Numbered from the stretch's first letter, positions 17,081 to 25,510 are shown. The stretch is DNA of 39,969 bases from JBAYSY01 sp041675885 (GCA_041675885.1 JBAYSY010000030.1:1-39969), one strand, 5' to 3'. A program made the numbers and translations. The notes: generated by a model not told the origin, from the sequence alone.

Positions 17081-18994
17081 CTACCCCCGGTCGTGGAAGA
17101 AATCGTGGATCTTGCGGGCCAGCGCGCCGGAGATCCCCTCGACCGCCTCCAGATCGGCCAGGCCCGCCCGGCTCACCGCCTTGGCCGAGCCGAAATGCGC
17201 CAGCAGCGCCCGTTTGCGCGCCGCGCCCACGCCGGGGATCTCGTCCAGCGGCGTTGCCCCCACCGCCTTCGCCCGTTTCGCCCGATGCGCGCCGATGGCG
17301 AAGCGGTGGGCCTCGTCGCGCAGCCGCTGGATGAAGTAGAGCACCGGATCACCCCGCCGCAGCGCCATGACCGGCTGGCCGGGACGGTGGAACTCTTCCT
17401 TGCCCGCGTCGCGGTCCACCCCCTTGGCGACGCCGACGAAGGGCAGGCCCTCGACCCCGAGATCGGCCATGACCGCCGCCACCGCCGAGACCTGCCCGGC
17501 CCCGCCGTCGATCAGCAAGAGGTCGGGCCAGCCCGGCCCCTCGCGGTCCGGGTCTTCCTTCAGGAGCCGGGTGAAGCGGCGGGTCAGCACCTCCTTCATC
17601 ATGGCGAAGTCGTCGCCGGGGGTCAGCGCCTCGCCCCTTATGTTGAACTTGCGGTATTCGGCCTTGGCGAACCCCTCGGGCCCGGCGACGATCATCGCCC
17701 CCACCGCATCGCTGCCCTGGATATGGCTGTTGTCGTAGACCTCGATCCGCCGGGGGGGCGCGGCAAGGCCGAAGGCGTCGGCCAGCCCGGCCAGCAACCT
17801 TGCCTGCGCCGTCGATTCCGCCAGCCTGCGGCCGAGGCTCTCGCGCGCGTTGCGGGCGGCGTTCTCCACCAGTTCGGCCTTTTCGCCGCGCTTCGGCACC
17901 GCGATTTCCACCTTGCGCCCGGCGCGTTCCGACAGCAGTTCGGCCATCAGGTCCGGGTCGTCGATCGGATGCGACAGCAGGATCAGCCGCGGCGGCTGTT
18001 TCCCGTCGTAGAACTGGCCGAGGAAGGCTTGCAGGATTTCCGCCTCCTCCGCCCCCGCGCCGGTGCGGGGGTAGAAGTCGTTGTTGCCCCAGCTTTGATG
18101 CGCGCGGATGAAGAACACCTGCACGCAGGCCTGCCCGCCCTCGATATGCACGGCGATCACATCGGCCTCGGTCACGCCGCGCGGGTTGATGCCCTGCGCG
18201 CTCTGCACCGCGGTCAGCGCCTTGATCCGGTCGCGCAGCGCGGCGGCGCGTTCGTATTCCATCGCTTCGGCGGCCTCGGCCATGGCCTCGGCCAGTTCCG
18301 CCTGGATATGCGTGGTGCGGCCTTCGAGGAACCGTCGCGCATCGCGCACCAGCCCGGCATAATCGGCCTCGGAGATCAGGCCGACGCAGGGCGCGGCGCA
18401 ACGCTTGATCTGGTAGAGCAGGCAGGGCCGGGTGCGGCTGGCGAAGACCGCATCGGAACAGGTGCGCAGCAGGAACACCTTCTGCATCTGGTTCAGCGTC
18501 CGGTTCACCGCCCCCGCCCCGGCGAAGGGGCCGTAGTAATGCCCCGGGATCGCGCGCCGCCCCCGGTGCTTGGTCAGCAGCGGAAACGGGTGGTCGGCGG
18601 TGATCAGGATATGCGGAAAGCTCTTGTCGTCGCGCAACAGCACGTTGTAGCGCGGCTTCAGCTGCTTGATCAGGTTCTGCTCCAGGAGCAGCGCCTCGGT
18701 CTCGGTCCGCGTGGTCAGGAACATCATCGAGGCGGTCTCGCGGATCATCCGGGCGATCCGCGCCGAATGGCCGGTGGGCCGGGCGTAGCTCGAGACCCGC
18801 GCCCTCAGGTTGCGCGCCTTGCCGACGTAGAGCACCCGGTTCCCGGCATCCAGCATCCGGTAGACCCCGGGCGAGCCGTCGAGCCCGCGCACCAGCCGGG
18901 CGATCAGCGCATGGCCGGTGTCCGCCGCCGCTTCACCTTCCGGGGCGCTGCCGTCGTTCGTGTCACCGGGTTCATGGGCGCTGTCGTCGATCAT
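17081..18994 (-). CDS. uvrC: excinuclease ABC subunit C
   Basis: 637-residue nucleotide-excision-repair endonuclease subunit that makes both incisions around a UvrAB-marked lesion. An acidic, low-complexity leader (about 1-30) precedes the GIY-YIG domain (GVYRMLDAG..VLYVGKA). A Cys cluster (RTCSDAVFASRTRPCLLYQIKRCAAPC) matches the reported Fe-S ligands. The UVR motif is in AMEYERAAALRDRIKAL, an RNase H-like domain includes IEVYDNSHIQG, and tandem helix-hairpin-helix (IPGVGAARKRALLAHFG) ends the protein. The ATG at 18994 has AGGGGGAA; upstream in-frame starts lack one. The AT-rich region upstream probably contains its promoter. Confidence 0.97.
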   Translation of the reverse strand: MIDDSAHEPGDTNDGSAPEGEAAADTGHALIARLVRGLDGSPGVYRMLDAGNRVLYVGKARNLRARVSSYARPTGHSARIARMIRETASMMFLTTRTETEALLLEQNLIKQLKPRYNVLLRDDKSFPHILITADHPFPLLTKHRGRRAIPGHYYGPFAGAGAVNRTLNQMQKVFLLRTCSDAVFASRTRPCLLYQIKRCAAPCVGLISEADYAGLVRDARRFLEGRTTHIQAELAEAMAEAAEAMEYERAAALRDRIKALTAVQSAQGINPRGVTEADVIAVHIEGGQACVQVFFIRAHQSWGNNDFYPRTGAGAEEAEILQAFLGQFYDGKQPPRLILLSHPIDDPDLMAELLSERAGRKVEIAVPKRGEKAELVENAARNARESLGRRLAESTAQARLLAGLADAFGLAAPPRRIEVYDNSHIQGSDAVGAMIVAGPEGFAKAEYRKFNIRGEALTPGDDFAMMKEVLTRRFTRLLKEDPDREGPGWPDLLLIDGGAGQVSAVAAVMADLGVEGLPFVGVAKGVDRDAGKEEFHRPGQPVMALRRGDPVLYFIQRLRDEAHRFAIGAHRAKRAKAVGATPLDEIPGVGAARKRALLAHFGSAKAVSRAGLADLEAVEGISGALARKIHDFFHDRG

Positions 18995-19294
18995 TCCGTT
19001 CCCCCTGCGATTCCCCCCCTCGGGCTGCAACCATAGCGCCCCGGAAGCAAGTGGAAACCTGTCCACGGTTTCTGTGGATAACTTTGGTGACAACTATCAG
19101 GGGCAGAAGATTTTCCCTTGTTTCCGGCCCACTTCGTCGAACTGCCTAAAAAACAGGCAGTCCGATAACGCCCTGAAATAAAGGTATATTTTTTCTGCAT
19201 TCAGGCAAGTACATGAGATTCATAACAGAATCGAAACGGTTTCGTGAACGGGGGGCCCAAGGTGGACAAGTCAAGGCCCGAAGGCGCCGCAGGG
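18995..19294. promoter_or_regulatory. AT-rich regulatory region upstream of uvrC with DnaA box and palindromes
   Basis: 300 bp without an ORF worth calling. It contains a perfect DnaA box TGTGGATAA (19073-19081). Three inverted repeats are present: GAAACC-N7-GGTTTC (19054-19072), ACTGCCT-N7-AGGCAGT (19141-19161) and CGAAAC-G-GTTTCG (19232-19244). An AT-rich run lies at 19167-19198. On minus, a weak TTCACG / TATGAA pair (19243-19248, 19219-19224) brackets the last palindrome and could be a uvrC promoter with a long leader. Elements are seen; their roles are inferred. Confidence 0.5.
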
Positions 19295-20077
19295 CTATTC
19301 CGGCCCCAGCACGTCGGGGGTGCGCCAGCCCAGATGCTGGCCGCCATCGACACACAGCAACTGCCCCGTGACGGCGGGCGCGTCGAGGAAGTAGCCCAGC
19401 GCCGCGGTCACGTCGGCGGGGTTCGCGCCGCGCCCCAGCACGGTGGCGGCGCGCTGGCGGGCGAAATGGTCCGGGCTCTGGCGGGCGCCGATCAGGGTCG
19501 GGCCGGGACCGATCGCGTTGACCCGTATCGCCGGGGCCAGCCCCTGCGCCGCGGTGCGGGTGAAGGCCCAGAGTGCCATCTTGGCGATGGTATAGGTCAT
19601 GAACTCGGGCGTCGGCTTCAGCACCCGCTGGTCGATCATGTTGACGACCAGCGCCCGGGCCACCGGCTCCCCCGCCGCATCGGTGCCCGGCGCCGGGGCC
19701 TGCGCCGCGAAGCACTGCGTCAGCACGAAGGGCGCGCGCAGGTTCGATTCCATATGCCGGTCCCAGCTTTCGCGGGTGGCGGTCTCCAGCCGGTCGTATT
19801 CGAAGATCGAGGCGTTGTTCACCAGCAGGTCGAGCGGCCCGCCCAGCCCCTCCGCCGCGCGCCCGACCAGCCCCTGCGTCGCGCCCTCGTCCAGCAGGTC
19901 GGCCCCGAGCGTGACCGCCCTGCGGCCCCCGGCCCGGATTTCCGCCGCGACCTCTTCGGCCCCGGCTTCCGACGCCGCGTAATGCACCGCCAGGTCGAAA
20001 CCCCGCCCGGCAAGGTATAGCGCCATCGCCCGCCCGAGCCGATGCGCGGCCCCCGTGACCAGTGCGCGGCGGGTCAT
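19295..20077 (-). CDS. short-chain dehydrogenase/reductase, FolM / pteridine-reductase-like
   Basis: 260-residue NAD(P)-dependent reductase with Rossmann fold. It has the glycine motif TGAAHRLGRAMA, LLVNNASIFEYD, and catalytic Tyr and Lys in TYTIAKMALW. The combination VVNMIDQRVLKPTPEFMTYTIAK and the TGAAxRLG form of the cofactor motif are those of dihydromonapterin/dihydrofolate reductases FolM and PTR1, so pterin reduction is a reasonable guess. Its ATG overlaps the stop of the small zinc-ribbon ORF by four bases, showing coupling. The inner start at 20077 begins the Rossmann fold directly; the ATG at 20101 adds eight residues inside the upstream gene. The end lies about 300 bp upstream of uvrC. 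Confidence 0.87.
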   Translation of the reverse strand: MTRRALVTGAAHRLGRAMALYLAGRGFDLAVHYAASEAGAEEVAAEIRAGGRRAVTLGADLLDEGATQGLVGRAAEGLGGPLDLLVNNASIFEYDRLETATRESWDRHMESNLRAPFVLTQCFAAQAPAPGTDAAGEPVARALVVNMIDQRVLKPTPEFMTYTIAKMALWAFTRTAAQGLAPAIRVNAIGPGPTLIGARQSPDHFARQRAATVLGRGANPADVTAALGYFLDAPAVTGQLLCVDGGQHLGWRTPDVLGPE

Positions 20078-20250
20078 CCCTTGCCCTTCGTGCAGTCGCA
20101 CGGCCCCTTGCCGATCCGGTAGCGCCCGCAGCGCGGGCAGTTCAGCTTCCGTTTGCGGCCGATGCCGACCTGACGGCCCAGCCAGCCGAGCCGGCCGAAC
20201 ATCGCCACGACCACGATCAGGATCAGGAATATGGTAACGGCCTTGACCAT
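20074..20250 (-). CDS. 58-residue membrane-anchored zinc-ribbon-like protein, function unknown
   Basis: Small ORF starting 2 bp before the end of the upstream peptidase gene's stop region and ending in a 4-bp ATGA overlap with the SDR gene, so it is translated within an operon. One N-terminal membrane helix (residues 4-19, AVTIFLILIVVVAMFG) is followed by a basic linker (GIGRKRK) and a CPRCG-x8-PCDC motif (Cys38, 41, 51, 53) suited to binding one zinc. The C-terminus is Lys/Gly-rich. No specific function is recognised. Context suggests a link to membrane quality control or the SDR enzyme. Confidence 0.75.
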   Translation of the reverse strand: MVKAVTIFLILIVVVAMFGRLGWLGRQVGIGRKRKLNCPRCGRYRIGKGPCDCTKGKG

Positions 20251-20251
20251 G

Positions 20252-21070
20252 CTAAAGGCCGTATCGCGCCCAGAGCGCGCGCTCCTCGGCCGCATCCACA
20301 ATCGCCCCGGCCGCCTCCGCCGCCGCGATCCCGGGCCGCAGCCGCGACAACAGCGGCCGCCGCGCCTTGTGCGGGACCAGCCGCACCTTGTCGCCGTAGA
20401 TTTCCTTCAGCTTGGGCACCGGATGGGCGATCCCGTCGGCAAGGCCCAGCCCCACCGCCTGCGCGCCGACCCAGATGTCGCCCTCGAACAGCGCCACCTC
20501 CTGCGACAGCCGTTCGCCGCGCCGGGCCTTCACGTGGGCGATGAAGTTCTCGTGGATCGGCCCCATCAGCGCCTTGAGCCGGGCCACGTCCTCGGGCTTT
20601 TCCGGCTGGAACGGGTCGTTCATGCTCTTCGACTTCCCGGCCGTGTAGACCCGCCGCTCGATCCCGTGCCGGGCCAGCAGGTCGTGAAAGCCGAACGAGG
20701 CTGCGATCACACCGACCGATCCCACCACCGAATTCGCATCGACCCAGATGTGATCCGCCGCACAGGCCAGCCAGTAGCCGCCCGAGGCCGCCACGTCCTC
20801 GACGAAGGCATGGACCGGCACCCGCCGTTCCTCGGCCAGCCGCCGGATCCGCGCGGCAATGAGCGCCGACTGCACCGGCGAGCCGCCGGGCGAATTCACG
20901 ATCAGCGCCACCGCCCTGGGCTTGCCCGCCCGGAAGGCGCGCTCGATCAGCGGGGCCAGCGCCTCGTCGCTCATGCCGGCGCCGAAGCGGCCCGCACCGC
21001 CGATGGCGCCGCTCAGACGGATCACCGCCACCCGGGGCGCGCCGCGAAAGAAGGGGAAAAACCGGCTCAT
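20252..21070 (-). CDS. S49-family signal peptide peptidase (SppA/SohB-like)
   Basis: 272-residue ClpP-fold serine protease of family S49. It has IVNSPGGSPVQS (oxyanion region), the nucleophile S96 in EDVAASGGYWLACAAD, and a general-base lysine K146 or K148 in YTAGKSKSMNDPF. SVVGSVGVI is also diagnostic. It is a short form with a single catalytic domain. There is no strong N-terminal membrane helix in this start, so membrane anchoring is uncertain. An alternative ATG at 21082 adds four residues; ribosome-binding evidence does not separate them (GGGGG is just before 21070). It is the first gene of the set followed by the small zinc-ribbon ORF and SDR. Confidence 0.9.
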   Translation of the reverse strand: MSRFFPFFRGAPRVAVIRLSGAIGGAGRFGAGMSDEALAPLIERAFRAGKPRAVALIVNSPGGSPVQSALIAARIRRLAEERRVPVHAFVEDVAASGGYWLACAADHIWVDANSVVGSVGVIAASFGFHDLLARHGIERRVYTAGKSKSMNDPFQPEKPEDVARLKALMGPIHENFIAHVKARRGERLSQEVALFEGDIWVGAQAVGLGLADGIAHPVPKLKEIYGDKVRLVPHKARRPLLSRLRPGIAAAEAAGAIVDAAEERALWARYGL

Positions 21071-21140
21071 GCCCCCTGACATAACGTGCCCGGCCCGGCC
21101 GAACAAGGCGCCGCCGCCTGCCGCGCTTGCCCTTCCCCCG

Positions 21141-21180
21141 ACTTCATCTTGCCGGCAAATACTCCCGCCGGAGGCTCCCC
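21141..21180 (-). repeat. B-type dispersed element, copy B2
   Basis: On minus: GGGGAGCCTCCGGCGGGAGT, then ATTTGCCGGCAAGATGAAGT. This shares the core with B1 and B3 but no right-hand inverted arm was found. It lies in the 169-bp gap between slt and the S49 peptidase gene. Confidence 0.6.
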
Positions 21181-21239
21181 CGCCCGGCCACGGGCGCAAA
21201 CGGAAATTCGGCTCCCGGGGGCGGCCATGGGCCGCCCGC

Positions 21240-23237
21240 CTACCGCGCCCGGCCGGTCAGCAGGTCCGACAGCACCACCGGCCCCGCCTCGCCCGCCAGC
21301 CGCGCGCGGTAGATCACCAGCGATTCCGCCACCCGCATGATGTAGTTGCGGGTCTCGGCGAAGGGCACCGCCTCGATCCAGGCCACCGGGTCGGCGCCCT
21401 CGGCGCGCGGGTCGCCCAGCGTGCCGATCCATGTCCGGGGTCGCCCCGGCCCGGCGTTGTAGCCCGCCGCGACCAGCGTCAGCGCCGGGCCGAACTCCTC
21501 GATCAGCCCGGCCAGATAGGCGCTGCCCAGCGTCGCGTTATAGGCCGGGTCGCTCAGCAGCCGTCCGGCCTCGTAAGGGAGCGACAGTTGTTCGGCCACC
21601 AGTTGCGCCGTGCCCGGCATCACCTGCATCAGCCCGCGTGCGCCCGCCGGGCTGATCACCGCCGGGTCGAATTCGCTTTCCCGCCGGGCGATGGCCAGCG
21701 CCAGCGCCCGCTCCACCGCCAGCCCCTCGGGCAGGGCATCCGCGACCGGGAAATAGGCGCGCGGCAGGATCACCCCGCGCGCCGCCGCCTGTTTCGCCAC
21801 CTGAAGCGCGAAGTTCGGCTCGCCGATCGCCAGCATCAGGTCGGCCAGCGGGCCGAGTTCGGCGTCGGCAAGCCCCTCGGCCAGATGCAGCACGAAGCGC
21901 CGCGCCAGCCCCCGGTCGCCCGCGCGGTGCAGCATCAGCGCCGCCTCCATCACCGGGGAGCGCATGAACCCGGCCGCCCGCCAGTCGGGGAAGGTCTCGC
22001 CGCCCAGAAGCGCGGGGTCGAGCGCGATCCCGGCCCGTTCCGCCGCCAGCAGCCCGTAGAACGCCGTCTGGTGCCCGGCGGCGCGGGTAAAGGCCGCGCG
22101 CGCGGCGTCGCTGCGGCCCGCCGCTTCCTCGGCCCGGCCCTCCCAGTAGAAGGCGCGCGACAGGCTGATCGGGCTCGACACCCCCGCCGCCAGCGCCCGG
22201 AAATGCGTGAGCGCCCGATCGGGATCGCGCATCCCGGTCAGTGCCACATAACCCGCGAGGAATTCCAGATCGGCGAAGGCCGCGCCGCCGCTCAGGTGGT
22301 GGTTCGCGGCCAGCTCATAGGCCAGCGCGGCCTCGCCCGCCCGCATCTGCCCGCGCACCAGCGCGATGCGCCGCGCAGCCCAGGCGGCGGGCCGGCCAAG
22401 CGCCCCGGCCCCGGCGCTGTGCTCGCGTAGCAGCGCGATGGCGTCCTCGGTTCGGTCGCGGCGCATCCGCCACTCGAACCGCTCATGCGCAAGGCCGGGG
22501 TCGGTCGCCAGCGCCTCGGGCACCGCCGCGATCAGCACATCCACCCCGGCGGTATCGGCCCGCAGCGCCAGCCGTGCCTCGGCCAGCCTGCGCCGGTCCT
22601 CCGGGACGCGCGGCAGCATCCGCCGCGCCGCCTCGCCATGGCCGTCCCACAGCATCCGGTCGAGCCTTGCGACGTGATGCGGCCGCAGCGAAGCGCCGTA
22701 GAGTGCGAGGATCGCAGCCTCCTCCTCCTCGCCCAGCGGCATGGTCTGCCACAGCCGCAGCGCCTCGGCCCCGGCTTCGGCATCGCGGCCCGCGCCGCGC
22801 AGGGCGCGGATCAGCGCGAGGCCGCCCTGGGCGGTCGCCGGGCGCGCCCCGTCGAAATAGGCGATCACCCGCGAAGGGGTTTCCGAGCGCGCCACCGCCA
22901 CCTCGCCCCGGCGGTGCAGCCAGTCGAGACCGGGCCAGTCCGGGCGGCGGGCAAGGAAGCCCTCGTAATCGCCAAGTCGCCCCTCGCCCGCCCGCAGCCG
23001 CTGCCATTCGACGATATCGGCGGCGACCGCCCCGCCCGGGCGGGCGGCCGTGGCGGCCCCCTCCCAGTCCTGCGCGGCGGACCGGGCCAGCGCGGCCCGC
23101 AGCGCCGCCGGATCGGCGGTCGCAGGGGCGGGCAGCAGCGCGAGGCAGAGCGCGAGACAGAGCACGGGGGCGGGCAGCCAGCACCCGGCGCGAAGGCGGG
23201 GCAGGGCGAACGGGCGGGGGGGAAGGGGCGCGGACAT
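21240..23237 (-). CDS. slt: soluble lytic murein transglycosylase
   Basis: 665-residue periplasmic lytic transglycosylase that cleaves glycan strands to 1,6-anhydromuropeptides. A signal peptide (LRAGCWLPAPVLCLALCLALLPAPATA) is followed by a long helical superhelix (Slt70-like U-domain) of Ala/Arg-rich repeats to about residue 500. The SLT domain has catalytic E520 in AIARRESEFDP, then SPAGARGLMQVMPGTA and AGYNAGPGR. The ATG at 23237 gives the best signal peptide. It is divergent from nothing directly; the ACT-domain gene lies upstream on the same strand, 58 bp away. Confidence 0.95.
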   Translation of the reverse strand: MSAPLPPRPFALPRLRAGCWLPAPVLCLALCLALLPAPATADPAALRAALARSAAQDWEGAATAARPGGAVAADIVEWQRLRAGEGRLGDYEGFLARRPDWPGLDWLHRRGEVAVARSETPSRVIAYFDGARPATAQGGLALIRALRGAGRDAEAGAEALRLWQTMPLGEEEEAAILALYGASLRPHHVARLDRMLWDGHGEAARRMLPRVPEDRRRLAEARLALRADTAGVDVLIAAVPEALATDPGLAHERFEWRMRRDRTEDAIALLREHSAGAGALGRPAAWAARRIALVRGQMRAGEAALAYELAANHHLSGGAAFADLEFLAGYVALTGMRDPDRALTHFRALAAGVSSPISLSRAFYWEGRAEEAAGRSDAARAAFTRAAGHQTAFYGLLAAERAGIALDPALLGGETFPDWRAAGFMRSPVMEAALMLHRAGDRGLARRFVLHLAEGLADAELGPLADLMLAIGEPNFALQVAKQAAARGVILPRAYFPVADALPEGLAVERALALAIARRESEFDPAVISPAGARGLMQVMPGTAQLVAEQLSLPYEAGRLLSDPAYNATLGSAYLAGLIEEFGPALTLVAAGYNAGPGRPRTWIGTLGDPRAEGADPVAWIEAVPFAETRNYIMRVAESLVIYRARLAGEAGPVVLSDLLTGRAR

Positions 23238-23294
23238 GGCGCGACAGTGCCCGCGCGCCGCCGCCGCCGCAATACACAAGCACGCCAGCCGGGA

Positions 23295-23696
23295 TCAGCC
23301 GCCCGCCTGCACCGCGCGCAGCACCGCCAGCGCCCGGTCGGCCATTCCGGCGGGCACGAAGATGTGATCGTGGTGAAAGGCCGCCACCACGTTGCAGGGA
23401 ATGCCCGCCCGTGCCAGCGCCCCGGCCACCGCCGCCGTCAGCCCCACGCCCTCCAGCGCCGAATAGACCCCCAGCGTGATCCGCCGCATCGGCTGCGTGC
23501 AGTCGAATCCCCGCGCCTGCGCGACATCGAGGGGCAGGATCGCGCTCACCCCCTCGGCCTCGCGGAACATGCCGGTCGCGAGCGGGGCGAGCGCGGGCCA
23601 GTCACCCTCGGCCACGGTGCAGAACACGTAGTCGCCGCCCTCGGGCAGCGGGGTCATGCCCGCGATCATCGCGGCGGGGTCGGAGACGGTGCGCAT
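23295..23696 (-). CDS. ACT-domain protein (ACT_3/DUF2241 type)
   Basis: 133-residue protein with paired small ACT-like domains. Conserved blocks are MIAGMTPLPEGGDYVFCTV, RRITLGVYSALEGVGLTAAVAGALARAGIPCNVVAAFHHDHIFVP and a C-terminal ADRALAVLR. ACT domains usually bind amino acids, but no ligand is known for this group. An ATG at 23732 would add twelve residues (with NCQTAA) that look non-conserved; neither start has a good ribosome-binding site, so the start is uncertain. It is divergent from dapA across about 140 bp. Confidence 0.8.
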   Translation of the reverse strand: MRTVSDPAAMIAGMTPLPEGGDYVFCTVAEGDWPALAPLATGMFREAEGVSAILPLDVAQARGFDCTQPMRRITLGVYSALEGVGLTAAVAGALARAGIPCNVVAAFHHDHIFVPAGMADRALAVLRAVQAGG

Positions 23697-23839
23697 CGCG
23701 GCAGTCTGGCAGTTCCCTGTGCCCGCGTCCATCGGCCCCGCTTGGCAAGGCCGCGCGGTGGATATAGAAGGCGCCGTCCGCCGTGGCGTCCTTCGCGCCG
23801 GGGGCGGTCGTCCAGACAGACAAACAAGGAGAGCGTGTC

Positions 23840-24715
23840 ATGTTCCGAGGGTCCCTTCCCGCGCTGGTGACGCCGTTCAAGGACGGCGAACTGGATCTGG
23901 ACACGCTCAGGAAACTGGTGGACTGGCAGATCGCCGAAGGGTCCTCGGGCCTTGTGCCGGTGGGCACGACGGGGGAAAGCCCGACGCTCAGCCATGCCGA
24001 ACACGGGAGGGTGATCGAGGCGGTGGTCGAGGCCGCCGCCGGCCGGGTGCCGGTGATCGCCGGGGCGGGCTCGAACGCGACCGCCGAGGGGATCGGGCTG
24101 GTGCGCCATGCCGAGAAGGTGGGCGCCGACGCGGTGCTGGTGGTGACGCCCTATTACAACAAGCCGACCCAGGCCGGGATGATCGCGCATTTCACCGCGA
24201 TCCACGATGCCTGTTCGCTGCCGATCGTGATCTACAACATCCCCGGCCGTTCGGTGGTGGACATGCTGCCCGAGACCATGGCGGAACTGGCGAAGCTGCC
24301 GCGCATCGTCGGCGTCAAGGACGCCACCGGCAGGATCGAGAGGGTGAGCCAGCAGCGCGCGCTTTGCGGCCCCGGTTTCATCCAGCTTTCCGGCGAGGAC
24401 GCGACCGCGCTCGGCTTCAACGCCCATGGCGGGGTGGGCTGCATCTCGGTCACGGCCAATGTCGCGCCGCGTCTGTGCGCGGAATTCCAGGCGGCGACGC
24501 TGGCGGGGGACTACGCCAAGGCGCTGGAATACCAGGACCGGCTGATGCCGCTGCACGAGGCGATCTTTATCGAGCCGGGGCTTGCCGGGGCGAAATACGC
24601 GCTGTCGGTGCTGGGCCTGTGCGCCGGGGAGGTGCGGCTGCCGATCGTCCCGGTGACCGACCCCACGCGGGAGCGGATCCGCGCCGCCATGCGCCACGCC
24701 GGGCTGATCAACTGA
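23840..24715 (+). CDS. dapA: 4-hydroxy-tetrahydrodipicolinate synthase
   Basis: 291-residue TIM-barrel aldolase that condenses pyruvate with aspartate semialdehyde, the first committed step to diaminopimelate and lysine. Active-site parts are all present: GTTGESPTL, Tyr in TPYYNKPTQ and the Schiff-base Lys in VGVKDATG. The start MFRGSLPALVTPFKDGELD is standard. AAGGAGA lies 8 nt before the ATG. A possible TTGGCA / TATAGA promoter upstream has only 15-bp spacing. slt, dapA and smpB occur together in related genomes. Confidence 0.97.
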   Translation: MFRGSLPALVTPFKDGELDLDTLRKLVDWQIAEGSSGLVPVGTTGESPTLSHAEHGRVIEAVVEAAAGRVPVIAGAGSNATAEGIGLVRHAEKVGADAVLVVTPYYNKPTQAGMIAHFTAIHDACSLPIVIYNIPGRSVVDMLPETMAELAKLPRIVGVKDATGRIERVSQQRALCGPGFIQLSGEDATALGFNAHGGVGCISVTANVAPRLCAEFQAATLAGDYAKALEYQDRLMPLHEAIFIEPGLAGAKYALSVLGLCAGEVRLPIVPVTDPTRERIRAAMRHAGLIN

Positions 24716-24737
24716 CGGGAAAGGGCGGCTCCCGCCC

Positions 24738-24866
24738 CCTTGTGGCGCGCTTTCGCGCGCGACAAGGCGTTGGGCCCGGCCGCGCTGACGCGCGGCGAAA
24801 CAGCGATTCAAGTCGCGCGCTTGCGTGCGTGATTAAACCTTGATTCATGCCGCGCTTGCGCGCGGC
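24738..24866. repeat. cluster of GC-rich hairpins between dapA and smpB
   Basis: Three strong inverted repeats with four-base loops occur in 130 bp: CCTTGT-gGCGCGC-tttc-GCGCGC-g-ACAAGG (24738-24767), CCGCGC-TGAC-GCGCGG (about 24780-24795) and GCCGCGC-TTGC-GCGCGGC (24849-24866). A weaker CGCGC-TTGC-GTGCG lies between. None is followed by a T-run. The last is identical, inverted, to 10994-11011. The whole 321-bp gap carries no ORF. Confidence 0.6.
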
Positions 24867-24952
24867 GGGCCTCCGGCGGGGATATTTGCGGGCAGAAGAA
24901 GCAGGGCGCGGTTCTCCATTTCCTGTCTGAAAACATCCTTGGCGGAGGCTCC
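24867..24952 (+). repeat. B-type dispersed element, copy B3
   Basis: The left end GGGCCTCCGGCGGGGATATT continues TGCGGGCAGAAGAAG, and the right end AAACATCCTTGGCGGAGGCT forms an imperfect inverted repeat with it. It has the same layout as 6681-6768. It lies about 85 bp before smpB, so it may be within the smpB leader. Confidence 0.7.
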
Positions 24953-25036
24953 TGTTCTCTCCATGCGCACAAAGCCCGGGGCGGGCGTGCGCCCGGACTG
25001 GACAGGCCCGGCCCGCTCGCCTATCTCTGCGCGATC

Positions 25037-25510
25037 ATGGCGCAGAAATCCGACCCCAATTACAAGATCATCGCCGAGAACCGCCGGGCGCGGTTCGATT
25101 ATGCCATCGAGGACGATATCGAGGTGGGCATCGTTCTGACCGGCTCGGAGGTGAAGTCGCTGCGCACCGGCCAGTCGAACATTGCCGAAAGCTATGCCTC
25201 GGTCGAGGGGGGGGAACTGTGGCTGGTCAACAGCCATATCGCCGCCTACAAGCAGGCGGGCGTCTTCGGCCACGAGGAGCGCCGTCGCCGCAAGCTGCTG
25301 GTCTCGCGCAAGGAGCTTTCCCGGCTCTGGCAGGCGATCGGGCGCGAGGGGATGACGCTGGTGCCCCTGGTGATGTATTTCAACCATCGCGGCATCGTGA
25401 AGCTGAAGATCGGCATCGCCAAGGGCAAGAAGGCGCATGACAAGCGGGCGACCGAAGCCAAGCGCGACTGGAACCGGCAGAAACAGCGCCTGTTGCGGCA
25501 CGGGGGCTGA
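25037..25510 (+). CDS. smpB: SsrA-binding protein SmpB
   Basis: 157-residue tmRNA-binding protein needed for trans-translation and ribosome rescue. Conserved blocks: IAENRRARFDYAIEDDIEVGIVLTGSEVKSLR, GQSNIAESYASV, ELWLVNSHIAAY and the basic C-terminal tail GKKAHDKRATEAKRDWNRQKQRLLR, which mimics mRNA in the A site. Length is normal. The start at 25037 begins the family sequence. The ribosome-binding site is poor. The tmRNA gene itself was not found in this window. Confidence 0.97.
   Translation: MAQKSDPNYKIIAENRRARFDYAIEDDIEVGIVLTGSEVKSLRTGQSNIAESYASVEGGELWLVNSHIAAYKQAGVFGHEERRRRKLLVSRKELSRLWQAIGREGMTLVPLVMYFNHRGIVKLKIGIAKGKKAHDKRATEAKRDWNRQKQRLLRHGG

Noticed and set aside
19141..19161. Rho-independent terminator ACTGCCT/AGGCAGT
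   Set aside because: The T-run is in the loop rather than after the stem, and no gene ends just before it in a suitable orientation.
18995..19294. Chromosomal replication origin
   Set aside because: Only one perfect DnaA box; no cluster of boxes and no dnaA, parAB or hemE neighbours. Kept as a regulatory region only.
23742..23768. dapA promoter TTGGCA / TATAGA
   Set aside because: The spacing is only 15 bp and alternatives are equally weak; not strong enough to annotate.
24716..25036. tmRNA (ssrA) gene next to smpB
   Set aside because: No tRNA-Ala-like ends, no tag-encoding frame; the sequence is a set of repeats and hairpins.
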